A stretch of DNA of 64,000 nt. It comes from Streptomyces sp. MUM 2J. GTDB lineage: Bacteria; Actinomycetota; Actinomycetes; Streptomycetales; Streptomycetaceae. Shown here in pieces: positions 41,791 through 50,359 of the stretch. Location of the stretch: positions 1-64,000 of the forward strand of contig NZ_JADWYM010000027.1 of NCBI RefSeq assembly GCF_022414535.1. The letters run 5' to 3'. Within the stretch, counting starts at the first letter, position 1; each line of letters begins with the position of its first letter. Below the pieces are notes generated by a model that searched no databases, had not been told where the DNA came from, and worked only from the letters and a program-made list of their open reading frames with translations. Both the position numbers and the translations under genes were made by a program.

Positions 41791-42870
41791 ATGCCGCACA
41801 CCAGTTGCAGCCTGTTCGGAACGCCTCCCGAAGACGGCGTCGCGCCCTGGCCGACGTATGTGCCGCTCGCACCGTGGTTCATCCACGGGCACGAGAAACT
41901 GTGGGTCGACATCGACTCCACCCCAGAGGCGCTGAAGACCTTCCGGAAGAGGCTGAGGCCCATGGCGCACGGGATCCGGCCGGGCAGTGAGGGACACGGG
42001 CACCTGGTCGTGGTGAGCGGGTTGTCCGGGACCGGCAAGAGCAGTCTGCTGCACCTGTGCGTGCACGAGCTCGTGCAGATGCTCGACGCCGCGGCCGACC
42101 GCGGAGCACACCAGCAGAACGACGACGGACCGGCCTCCGACCAGAGCCAGTTGTGGAGCCGCCGCGCCCCCGCACGGTCCACCTGCATCGTCGGGCTCGA
42201 CGGCAGCGGCAACGACGGCCACGGCATCGGCTCGCCCCCGGGGAGGTCACCCGAGACGTCGCAGTTCGAGATGGTGGTCGAGCGCGTCATCGACGTCGTC
42301 GCGGCGGAACTGGACCAGGGCCCGGGCTTCTTCTCCGGCCATCCCGATCCGTTCCTGGCCTGGCGGGCCCTGACGGACATACTGGAGGCGCGGGACCGGC
42401 GACTCGTCGTCATCGTGCCGCACATCCAGTGGAACGACGCGGAGCTGAGCCGCATGTTCCTGCGGTTCTGCTACGACCGGTGCAGCCGGGGCGTCGTCTT
42501 CTTCGTCGAGACGACCAACACCGAAGTGGCCAAGGACCTGCTGCCCTTCACGGAGCGGGAACGCAAGAGCATCACCCACCTGCGGACCACACACCTGCAG
42601 GCCGGGGACTGGGGCAAGTACCTCGAACTCTGGATGGAGCGGGACGGCGTGCCCGCCCCGACGGTCGCCATCGACGAGGACGTCCTCGACTACCAGCCCG
42701 ACGCCTGGGCCCTGGCGAGCATCTCCACCCTCCAGGACTGCCTGCGCCGGTGCGTCGAGGAGGCCTTGCAGGAGAACGTGGGCCACCTGCGCAGACAGCA
42801 CGTGGCCCACTGGTTCGAAGCGCACCGGCCGAGCCCGGACGATTTCAAACGGAGAGGATCGACGCGATGA
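41791..42870 (+). CDS. P-loop ATPase, first of a coupled pair
   Basis: A 359-residue protein of unrecognised family. It begins with a short segment (PTYVPLAPWFIHGHEKLWVDI), followed by Walker A SGLSGTGKSSL (K83), a Gly/Asn/Asp-rich insert near 105-150, and a Walker B-like LVVIVPHIQWND, where an acidic pair is replaced by hydrophobic-P-H. The remainder is helical (ELSRMFLRFCYDRC, TNTEVAKDLLPFTERERKSI), as in AAA/STAND modules. The start codon lies within the first coherent codon-biased frame. It overlaps the next gene by four bases (ATGA), so the two ATPases are made together. Confidence 0.8.
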   Translation: MPHTSCSLFGTPPEDGVAPWPTYVPLAPWFIHGHEKLWVDIDSTPEALKTFRKRLRPMAHGIRPGSEGHGHLVVVSGLSGTGKSSLLHLCVHELVQMLDAAADRGAHQQNDDGPASDQSQLWSRRAPARSTCIVGLDGSGNDGHGIGSPPGRSPETSQFEMVVERVIDVVAAELDQGPGFFSGHPDPFLAWRALTDILEARDRRLVVIVPHIQWNDAELSRMFLRFCYDRCSRGVVFFVETTNTEVAKDLLPFTERERKSITHLRTTHLQAGDWGKYLELWMERDGVPAPTVAIDEDVLDYQPDAWALASISTLQDCLRRCVEEALQENVGHLRRQHVAHWFEAHRPSPDDFKRRGSTR

Positions 42871-45155
42871 GCTCCGCACCCCTCCCCTTCTCCGAGGAGA
42901 ACCCCTTCCGGGACAGCACCAGCGTCCAGTTGGAGGGGTTCGGCGACACCACGCAGATCGGCGCGGGCCCCCCGCGCCCACGGGTCGACGTGCCCGGTCA
43001 GACCAGTGCCTGGTTCATGGGACATGTGGAGCGCTACCTCCGCCACGACGGGCCGTCGCAGACACGGGGCCGGGCGCTCGCCCTGGTCGGCGAGTTCGGG
43101 CTCGGCAAGAGCCATCTCGCCGAGCGGGCCACCGCGGTCCTCAGAGCACACATGCCCGCACCGCCGGTGTGGGTGATCGCCCAGCCCTCCCTGGACATGG
43201 ACGCCGTCTTCCGGTACCGGTTGATGAGCCCGCGCGACGACTACGACGCCTTCGTCGACTTCGAGCAGGCGATCACCGACTACTACGCCGACGTCGCCGC
43301 GGAGCTGCTGGAGGCCGACAGCACCGGGCGCCTCGGTCCCGCCCGGGACGAGTTCCTGCGCGGCCTGCGCGAGCGGCGGCTGGACCCGGACAAGATCGCG
43401 CGGGCCTTCGACGTCGACGAGGAACGGATCCACCGCCACCTGCGCCAGCACCTTCGGGGCGTCACCGACCACCGGGCCTTCGCCACCGCCCTCGCACTGC
43501 TCGTCAACGACCTCCACCAGAACGAGGTGATGGCCTGGCTGTCGGGCGACGAGCCGACGGCGTACCTGAGGGAACGGGGCGTCTCCGCACGGATCCAGGG
43601 CATCCAGGGAGTCTTCGACGCGCTGTCGGTGTTCAGCCTGGTGTACGGCCAGAGCGGGCGGCCCTACGCCCTGGTCCTGGACGAACTCGACAAGACCACC
43701 CAGTGGCCCGCGCTGGAACGCGCCCTGTTCAGCGACGCGTTCGAGATGCTCGTCCAGCGTTACGTCAACCAGGGCGGTCTGCTGGTGTTCTGCGTCCGCC
43801 CGGAGCTGTGGGGCACGCTGCCGCTGTCCCTGCACGAGCGGGTGCTGCCGCTGTGGCTGGACAGCTGGGCGCGCCCGGAGACGCAGAGCCTGGTCTCGCG
43901 TCACATCCACCGTGGCGCCGGGCCCCCGCTCCCCGGCGACCCGTACGCTCCGTTCACCGAGGACGCCGTGGACGAGGTCGTGCTGCAGTCCGACGGGGTG
44001 CCACGGCAGATCCTGCAGATCTGCGCCGGAGCGTGGGAACTGGCGGCGGCGGACGGGGACCGCCCGGCGGAGATCGGTGTGGAGGCCGTGCACGAGGCAC
44101 TGCGCACGGCCCACCAGAAACGGCCCATGGCCGAGGTCGCGCACCGGTTGGAGAACGTGCTGGCCCGCCGGCAGTGGTGGCACCATCTGGCCCCGACGGG
44201 CCTGAAGGACCTCCCCCATCCGGCGGGTGCGGGCGAGCCGCGCTGGATCCAGGTGACGCGGAGGGCGTGGATCGCGCTGCTGCCGGTGCCGTCGGTCCTC
44301 ACCCGCGCCGACGTCGCCTCCGCGGTGTCCTTCGTCTCCCGTGTGCGGGACGTCCTGGGGCCGGACGACTCCGAGGTCCTTGTGATCGTCAACGGCCACG
44401 CCTGCCGCAAACGGCGCAACGCGATCGCCGAGGCGACCGGCGTGGTGCCCCTGGTGTTCGACAACCCCCGCTTCGAGCGGATGCTGCTGGACAGCATCAA
44501 GAGCCTCATCACCCGGTTGCGGGCCAATCAGCGCAACACCGTCCTGACGGAGATGCGGGACCGGCTGGACGGGCTCGCCACCCAGCAGAACACCATGCTG
44601 GGCAGGCTGGAGTTCGTCCAGCGCGCGGTCGAGCATCCCCGGCTGTCGGCGCCGCGGCCCGCTCCGGCCGAGGCCGAGCAGCGGGTGCCGCCGCCGGTCC
44701 GCGAGCCGTTCCGGCGTGTCCAGGAAGCACTCGACCGCCTGCTGGAGGACGGCGTCGGGCAGCGTCCCCGGCTCGGTGCCGCCGCCACGGGAGAGGGGGA
44801 CCGGCTGCCGCTGGCCCGCCGGTCCGTCATCGCCCGCGACGATCTGGAGCAGATGGGCGCGCTGGTGCACGCCCGGCGGCTGGTGGAGGCGTTCCGGGAG
44901 GCGATCGCGCATTGGTGGGAGGGCGGCACCGGGCGGGTCAGGCGCGGCAGCGACGAACTGTTCGCCATCTGCCGCAGCTTCGAGATCTCCGTGGAGGTCC
45001 TGCCCCGGATAGAGACGGTCGAGGGCACGCCGCCCGTCACCTTCCGTCCGGGCGGGCGCGGTGGCGGGAGCGTGGAGGCGCTGCTGGCCGACGTCGCCGA
45101 CGAGGTGCTGAGGCTGCTGCGGGCGGAGGTCAGTGACGGCGCATATCGCGGATGA
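42867..45155 (+). CDS. Large P-loop ATPase, second of a coupled pair
   Basis: A 762-residue protein. Residues about 50-420 form an AAA/KAP-like ATPase with Walker A GEFGLGKSHL (K81) and Walker B ALVLDELDKT, followed by LLVFCVRPELWGTLPLSLHERVL, a sensor-like strand. Residues about 450-560 (WIQVTRRAWIALLPVPSVLTRADV, then VLVIVNGHACRKRRNAIAE) look like a separate alpha/beta domain, perhaps nuclease-like. Residues about 560-600 form a coiled coil and the C-terminus is a small domain. The family is unknown to me. GGAGAGGA precedes the ATG. Its last 26 bp overlap the convergent gene 45130-46104. Confidence 0.8.
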   Translation: MSSAPLPFSEENPFRDSTSVQLEGFGDTTQIGAGPPRPRVDVPGQTSAWFMGHVERYLRHDGPSQTRGRALALVGEFGLGKSHLAERATAVLRAHMPAPPVWVIAQPSLDMDAVFRYRLMSPRDDYDAFVDFEQAITDYYADVAAELLEADSTGRLGPARDEFLRGLRERRLDPDKIARAFDVDEERIHRHLRQHLRGVTDHRAFATALALLVNDLHQNEVMAWLSGDEPTAYLRERGVSARIQGIQGVFDALSVFSLVYGQSGRPYALVLDELDKTTQWPALERALFSDAFEMLVQRYVNQGGLLVFCVRPELWGTLPLSLHERVLPLWLDSWARPETQSLVSRHIHRGAGPPLPGDPYAPFTEDAVDEVVLQSDGVPRQILQICAGAWELAAADGDRPAEIGVEAVHEALRTAHQKRPMAEVAHRLENVLARRQWWHHLAPTGLKDLPHPAGAGEPRWIQVTRRAWIALLPVPSVLTRADVASAVSFVSRVRDVLGPDDSEVLVIVNGHACRKRRNAIAEATGVVPLVFDNPRFERMLLDSIKSLITRLRANQRNTVLTEMRDRLDGLATQQNTMLGRLEFVQRAVEHPRLSAPRPAPAEAEQRVPPPVREPFRRVQEALDRLLEDGVGQRPRLGAAATGEGDRLPLARRSVIARDDLEQMGALVHARRLVEAFREAIAHWWEGGTGRVRRGSDELFAICRSFEISVEVLPRIETVEGTPPVTFRPGGRGGGSVEALLADVADEVLRLLRAEVSDGAYRG

Positions 45156-46104
45156 GGTCGCCGAGCCGCTCCTCGGCGACGTGCACCTGCCTCTGCCGCG
45201 CGGTGACACCGACGACGAAGTCGCCTGCGTCGGGATCGATCCAGTGCAGGTAGAACGCGCCCTGCTGCACGTCGAGCACGAGCCGCTCCACAGGGTCGGC
45301 GGTGACCGGCTCCAGGATCTCGGCCAGGTCGGTCAGCCATGAGCTGAGCCGGAAGACGAGGTCGCGGTACATCGCCCGGCGGTTCTGGGCGGGCACGGCG
45401 ACCAGGGCCTCGCTGAGGGCGCTGTGCTCGAAGCAGTCCCCGGCGCACACCGGCGACCAGGCGCGGTAGTAGGCGGCGTAGTGCAGGTCGTACGGATTGA
45501 GGTGGCGCTGCCAGACGCCCCGCAACCGGTTCTCCTCGTCCTTGTCGCGGGTCGTGGCCTGCACGGTCAGCGGGACGTGCTCGGTGAGCATCCGTTTGAC
45601 CTGGGTGTGGTCGCCGCCGGGGGACTCGTCGCCCTGGTCCCAGTGGCCGGTTCGCAGCCCCGTGGTCATCCTGTTCACGGCGGTGTCCATCTCCTCGCTC
45701 TCCACCCCCGTCACGGCTATGCCGACCACGTACTGGCCGTCGCGCAGCCGCGAGTACTGCATGCCGCCCGAGCGCGTGACGGCCAGGACCCGCATCAGCT
45801 CCCCGGTCCTCAGCTGCCGCATGGTGTCGTCCGCCTCCAGGGCCCAGCGCACGAACCGCTGCGCCGGCTGCCCCTCGACCTCGACCTCGTCGTCCCAGGG
45901 CAGCGCACCGGAAAACGGCACCGCGCTGGCCGCCCGCACCGTGAAGTCGACGGTGTTGTCGGTGAGATGGGTCAGGGACCGGATACCGGAGCAGGCCGCC
46001 GCGGTGTCCCGGCACGCTTCGATCACCTGCTCGTAGCCCCGGCCGGCATGCGGCGCGAGCAGGGTCTTCAGACCGCTCACCGCTCCGTCGGCGTCCTGAT
46101 TCAT
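45130..46104 (-). CDS. Uncharacterised protein downstream of fxsT
   Basis: A 324-residue soluble protein I do not recognise. It has conserved-looking segments GIRSLTHLTDNTVDFTVRAASAVPFSG, TRSGGMQYSRLRDGQYVVGIAVTG and HLNPYDLHYAAYYRAWSPVCAGDCF, the last with three Tyr, two Trp/Cys positions and an acidic pair that could form a site. The C-terminus is helical and charged. ATG 46104 has AGGAG 11 bp upstream. It follows fxsT by 52 bp on the same strand, so it is probably the third gene of a fxsA-fxsT transcript and part of the same system; it does not look like the TIR-type FxsC protein. Confidence 0.75.
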   Translation of the reverse strand: MNQDADGAVSGLKTLLAPHAGRGYEQVIEACRDTAAACSGIRSLTHLTDNTVDFTVRAASAVPFSGALPWDDEVEVEGQPAQRFVRWALEADDTMRQLRTGELMRVLAVTRSGGMQYSRLRDGQYVVGIAVTGVESEEMDTAVNRMTTGLRTGHWDQGDESPGGDHTQVKRMLTEHVPLTVQATTRDKDEENRLRGVWQRHLNPYDLHYAAYYRAWSPVCAGDCFEHSALSEALVAVPAQNRRAMYRDLVFRLSSWLTDLAEILEPVTADPVERLVLDVQQGAFYLHWIDPDAGDFVVGVTARQRQVHVAEERLGDLIRDMRRH

Positions 46105-46156
46105 CTGCTTGCACGCTCCTTTCGGCCCGCGACGGACCGGTGCGCCACGGCCCCGT

Positions 46157-49100
46157 TCACAGCAGTTCGAGGTCGATGTCCCTGCGGACCTGCGGAAGTT
46201 CACCGCCGGGCGGCGCCCCGCCCTCCTCCGCACGGGTCATGGCGAGGTTGTCGGCCACGACCACCCGGTCCGGGTGGCGGCCGAGGCCGGTCCGGTCGTA
46301 TCCCTGCACGGTGGCCTCCTCCAGGGCCCTGGCCGCATCGAGGTCGCCGAGGGCCACCAGGGTGTTGGCCAGGCTCGACGCCGCCGCCAGCACCCACGGG
46401 TGGTGGCGGGCCAGCCGTCGTTCCAGGCCCGCCCGTGCGACCCGGCCCGCCTCGGCCGCGCCTTCCAGGCGGCCGGCACCGCGCAGGTGCACGCCGAAGC
46501 GGACCCGGCACAGATGGGTGCTGGGATGCTCGTCGCCGAGCGTGCCCCGCAGCACGCCCAGGCAGATCTCCGCCTCCCGGACGGCCCCGTCGTGGTCACC
46601 GACCAGATGGTGGTCGACGGCGAGGCTGAACCGGCAGCCCAGGGTGGTCAGGCTGCGCTCGCCCAGGACGGCCTCGGCCAGGCCCAGGGTGCGGGTGTCC
46701 CGCTCCCGGGCCCGGTCGTGGCGGCCGAGCCGCCGTTCGCTGACCGCGAGGCCGTTCTCCGCCTTCACACGCAGCGGTACGCCGGTGCTCCGCGGCTCGG
46801 GCGGGTGGCTGAGGATGCGGGAGCCCTTCAGCAGCTGGTGGGACTCGCTGTTCTGGCCCAGCAGGCGGTGCATCTGCGCCAGGTCGGGCACCATGTCCTG
46901 GACGTCTGGGTGATGGTCGCCGTGGATGGCGCGCAGGGCCTCGTACAGCTGGCGCAGGACGCGCAGCCCCTCGGTCGCGTTGCCCACCAGCGCATAGCGC
47001 TCGGCGAGGTTGCGCCGGGCCTGCACGCAGGCCCAGTGCCGCGGGCCGAGCAGCCGCATCATGCTGCGCGCGACGTGGACCGACTCGTTCAGGGCGTTGC
47101 CGAAGTGACCGGCTGCGACCAGGTTGGCGGCGTACGCGTCGGCCATGAGCTGCGAGCGCGGGTGGGTGAGGCCGAGCTGTGTCCGGTAGGACTGCAGGAC
47201 GCTGCGGGCGAGCCGGGCGGAATCGCCGTACTCCTGCATCAGGCGCAGGGTCTGGGACATCATGGAGCGCACCCGCAGGCCCTCGAACGACTCGGGCTGC
47301 CAGTGCTCCTCGGCGAGCCGGGTCAGCCGCAGGGCCTCGTCCAGCGCCTGCTTCTCCTGGCTGACGATGAGGTCGGAGACATGCCCGAGCAGGGCGGACT
47401 GGACCTCGGGCCGCTCGTCCTCCCACAGGCGCAGCGACTCGATCTGACGGCCGCGGCGCAGCAGTTGCAGGGGGGTGGGTGTGGGGCGGTCGTCCCCGTC
47501 CGCCTCCAGCCGGGCGGCGGCGACGGCGGCGCGCAGTTCGTTCTCCCTCACCGCGCGCAGGCCGTCGCCCATGCCGGCGAGGACGAGGCCACGCAGGACC
47601 CGGTGCTGGCGGACGGGCTGCCGGGGCCGGGCGAAGTCGAAGTCGATCAGCCCATGGCGGTTCAGGGCCCACAGCGAGGCGTCGACCAGGGGCTGGTCGC
47701 TGGGGCGTACGGCGGTGCCGCCCGTGGCGGGACCGGGGCGGCTGCGGGCCAGGGCCAGGCCCAGGGGCCTGGAGCGCAGCAGCTGCAGGTCGGATCCGGC
47801 GGAGGTGAGCAGGGCGCAGGCCTGGAGGAGCCAGTCCAGTGCCCCGCTGCCCGCGTCCTCACGGGCCCAGGCAGCGGCGGCGGGGCTCTTGAGCAGGGAG
47901 GCGCGGGTCAGGTGGAGCAGGACCTCCACACTGGGCAGCGGCGCCGCCGCATGAGCCTGTTGCCGGTCGTCGTAGGCGCGGCTGAAGTCGTTGACGGCCA
48001 GGGACAACGCCTCCTGGCCGAACTTGTTGCGTGCCTCGGCGCGGACGGTGGCGACGCGCAGCCAGCAGGCCGCCAGCCGGACGGCCAGCGGCAGCGAGCC
48101 GACCCGTTTGGCGACGTCCTGGGCGTCCGTCGGGGTCAGGCCGCGGACCATCACGGTGAGCAGTGCCTCGCTCTCCTGGCGGGTGAACGGCGGCACTTCC
48201 ACGGCGGTGGCGGTGGCGGTGGTGGTGTGACTGTCACGCACACCGAGCAGGACGTGGCAGCGCTCGGAAGGCCGGGGCAGTTGCCCGGCGACCGCCGTGG
48301 CCCGGTCGGTGTCGTCGATCTCGTCGCAGACCAGCAGCCAGCGCCGGCCCTCGGCGTCGGCCCGGGCGCGCAGTGCGCGGACGTGGGCGGCGGGGTCCTG
48401 TGTGGTGGGCTCGCCGAGGGCGTCGCCCAGCGCGCCGAGTCCGGTGAGGGCCTCGCCTGGCGTGTCGGCCTGCATCCACCAGACCAGGTCGTAGGAGCCG
48501 CCGAAGCGATGGCAGAACTCCAGCAGTGTCTCGCTCTTGCCGACCCCGGGAGCGCCGACGACCAGGCAGGGTCGTGCCTCGCCCGCCAGGTCGGTCAGGG
48601 TGGTGCGCAGGTCCCCCAGGAGCCGTTCGCGGCCGACGAAGGCGGTGTTGCGGGCGACGATGTTGGTGTGGCCGGGCAGGCAGGGGAAGCGGCGGCCGCG
48701 GGGGGCGGTGGTGCTGGGCATCTGCAGGCCGAGGCTGTGGCTCAGCCGGACCGCTGCCTGCTGTTCGGACAGCCGGCGCAGGTCGATCTGCTGGTGGTGG
48801 GCGAAGGAGCGGGGCAGGGCCTCGTCGTCGACCAGGACGATACGGATGCCGGGGTCGGACAGCCAGCGCAGGGCCTGCTCGTCCTCGGGGCCGGGCGCGG
48901 TCGGCGGGAGCAGGAGCACCACCTCCTCGTCGGCCGGGGGTTCGGGCCGCCAGTCGGCGTAGGAGCGGAGGGTGACGTCGACTCCCGCCCCCCACAGCAG
49001 GTCCCTGATCCACTCCGCCCAGACGGCGTGCCGCGGACTGTGGACGAGGACGGCGCGCGACGGCGGCACGAAGCGGGGCCGGTCCAGGGCCCGGACCAGC

Positions 49101-49831
49101 CGGTCCAGTGCGGGCCGCACCCGTTCGTCGAAGCCGTTGCCCGGCTCGCTCTCCGTGCCCAGGCGCGTGCTGCGCTCGGACAGGGCGTGATAGGGGATCT
49201 CCAGGTGCCGCACGGGCCGGTCGGCGCCCAGCGGGGCGAACTGCTCGTGCACCCGCTCGCGGGCCAGCCGCAGCTGGTCCTCGTGGGACGGATCGGTCTG
49301 CAGGGCGAGCGCGACGACGTCGAAGGGCCGGCCGGCCGCCCCGCGCAGTCGCTCGGCGAGCTCGACCGCGGACTCGATGAACGCCGAGGCGGCGGTGAAG
49401 CAGACGACGAGGACCGACGGCAGCCGGGCCAGGTCGGCGGCCTGCCGGCCGGTGCGGACCAGGGGTGCGTCGACGAGGACGTCGTCGTAGGGCCGGAAGG
49501 CGGGGGCGCCGGGCGCCGGGAGTCCGGCCAGCGCCTCGGGGCCCTTCAGGGTGGCGATGCCGATGGGGTGTTCCGCGTCGGCGGGCAGCCACTCCTCCAC
49601 GGCGGGGCCGTCCTCGGTGTCCGGCAGCAGGGCCGGGCCGGCGACGACGGAGCGGACATAGGTGCGGGTGCGGGTGTCGGCCTGGCGCGCGTCGAGGACG
49701 AGTACCCGGCGGCCCGACCGGGCCAGCAGCACGGCGGTGTTGAGCAGGGTGGTGGTCTGGCCGATGTTCTCCGTCGTGGAACAGAACACCGTCACGCGGG
49801 GGCTTGGCATGCGGCCGTCCGACTCGGACAT
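46157..49831 (-). CDS. fxsT: FxsT-type tetratricopeptide/NB-ARC protein
   Basis: A 1,224-residue protein of the kind accompanying FxSxx-COOH peptides. Residues about 10-200 are ParA/MinD-like, but the Walker A is degenerate (STTENIGQTTT, no lysine). Residues about 245-365 are TIR-like (VLVHSPRHAVWAEWIRDLLWG). Residues about 385-690 form an NB-ARC STAND ATPase with Walker A GAPGVGKS (K432) and WLLVCDEIDD, and residues about 820-1215 are TPR repeats (ALRLTRLAEEHW, GLRVLRQLYEALRAIHGDHHP). This is a receptor or scaffold plan: the TPR part senses a ligand and ATP drives assembly. GGAGCCGAG precedes the ATG. It lies 75 bp after fxsA. Confidence 0.88.
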   Translation of the reverse strand: MSESDGRMPSPRVTVFCSTTENIGQTTTLLNTAVLLARSGRRVLVLDARQADTRTRTYVRSVVAGPALLPDTEDGPAVEEWLPADAEHPIGIATLKGPEALAGLPAPGAPAFRPYDDVLVDAPLVRTGRQAADLARLPSVLVVCFTAASAFIESAVELAERLRGAAGRPFDVVALALQTDPSHEDQLRLARERVHEQFAPLGADRPVRHLEIPYHALSERSTRLGTESEPGNGFDERVRPALDRLVRALDRPRFVPPSRAVLVHSPRHAVWAEWIRDLLWGAGVDVTLRSYADWRPEPPADEEVVLLLPPTAPGPEDEQALRWLSDPGIRIVLVDDEALPRSFAHHQQIDLRRLSEQQAAVRLSHSLGLQMPSTTAPRGRRFPCLPGHTNIVARNTAFVGRERLLGDLRTTLTDLAGEARPCLVVGAPGVGKSETLLEFCHRFGGSYDLVWWMQADTPGEALTGLGALGDALGEPTTQDPAAHVRALRARADAEGRRWLLVCDEIDDTDRATAVAGQLPRPSERCHVLLGVRDSHTTTATATAVEVPPFTRQESEALLTVMVRGLTPTDAQDVAKRVGSLPLAVRLAACWLRVATVRAEARNKFGQEALSLAVNDFSRAYDDRQQAHAAAPLPSVEVLLHLTRASLLKSPAAAAWAREDAGSGALDWLLQACALLTSAGSDLQLLRSRPLGLALARSRPGPATGGTAVRPSDQPLVDASLWALNRHGLIDFDFARPRQPVRQHRVLRGLVLAGMGDGLRAVRENELRAAVAAARLEADGDDRPTPTPLQLLRRGRQIESLRLWEDERPEVQSALLGHVSDLIVSQEKQALDEALRLTRLAEEHWQPESFEGLRVRSMMSQTLRLMQEYGDSARLARSVLQSYRTQLGLTHPRSQLMADAYAANLVAAGHFGNALNESVHVARSMMRLLGPRHWACVQARRNLAERYALVGNATEGLRVLRQLYEALRAIHGDHHPDVQDMVPDLAQMHRLLGQNSESHQLLKGSRILSHPPEPRSTGVPLRVKAENGLAVSERRLGRHDRARERDTRTLGLAEAVLGERSLTTLGCRFSLAVDHHLVGDHDGAVREAEICLGVLRGTLGDEHPSTHLCRVRFGVHLRGAGRLEGAAEAGRVARAGLERRLARHHPWVLAAASSLANTLVALGDLDAARALEEATVQGYDRTGLGRHPDRVVVADNLAMTRAEEGGAPPGGELPQVRRDIDLELL

Positions 49832-49906
49832 CTCGGCTCCGCTTCGCTTCGTCGGTGAGGCGCGGTCCCGCCCCGTGGCTGCGGGCGGCTGTGGCGCCCG
49901 CTCGGG

Positions 49907-50119
49907 TCACTCCCCCGCAGGCCCGGAAGGATCGATGCTGGGTTTCTGCGTGAAGTCCGTGGTGAACAGCGCATCGGGGTGCTCTGCGTCGGCCCGGACC
50001 CGGCGCAACGCGTGAACGAGCGCGGATTCCGGAAGCACGGCGATTTCCTCGAAGGGAAATTCGGACAGGTCGATCAACGGCGATTCCAGCGTGTTCCGCG
50101 CCTCGCCCTGCGCATCCAT
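49907..50119 (-). CDS. fxsA: FxsA-like RiPP precursor peptide with atypical C-terminus
   Basis: A 70-residue peptide next to fxsB and fxsT. Residues about 14-47 (PLIDLSEFPFEEIAVLPESA, then LVHALRRVRADAEHP) have the leader pattern of FxSxx-COOH precursors: an LxDLxxxPxEEI-like stretch and a helix before the core. The expected ending Phe-x-Ser-x-x-COOH is missing; residues 51-70 are LFTTDFTQKPSIDPSGPAGE, with Phe-Thr-Thr and Phe-Thr-Gln but no Phe-x-Ser. Codons stay well biased to the stop, so this is not a frameshift. The candidate core is FTTDFT, with Phe residues to be cross-linked. The start is ATG 50119 with a weak ribosome-binding site. Confidence 0.72.
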   Translation of the reverse strand: MDAQGEARNTLESPLIDLSEFPFEEIAVLPESALVHALRRVRADAEHPDALFTTDFTQKPSIDPSGPAGE

Positions 50120-50187
50120 GTACCAGCCCCGTCGTCCCGAGTGAGTCGAGAATCCGCCACGGCGTGGAGGACTGCCGGACAGTTGTG

Positions 50188-50215
50188 GTTTGGCCGATCA
50201 ACCCGGCTGCCAAAC
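50188..50215. promoter_or_regulatory. Inverted repeat in the fxsA/fxsB divergent promoter region
   Basis: GTTTGGC (50188-50194) and GCCAAAC (50209-50215) form a perfect 7-bp inverted repeat with a 14-bp centre, extending to 9 of 12 matches outward. It sits in the only space from which both arms of the cluster can be transcribed, so a regulator bound here could switch both. Further right, TTGCTG (50223-50228) may be a -35 for fxsB. Confidence 0.55.
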
Positions 50216-50359
50216 AACCGACTTGCTGCCACACTTCGAAGTCTAGCGGCAACGGCGGCACCTGGAGCGTTCGGTGACGCGGCGCGTCACCGGGGACCGG
50301 CCCGCCGGATCGCGAATACGCCACGCAGAGGAACCGACGAGAGGTTCGACGGGAGTTCC

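Noticed and set aside
41610..41990. A GTG-started forward frame with GGGGGAAG upstream and a His-rich stretch
   Set aside because: Its bias is moderate only before 41770, and it overlaps 200 bp of the first ATPase gene in a different frame; no homologue recognised.
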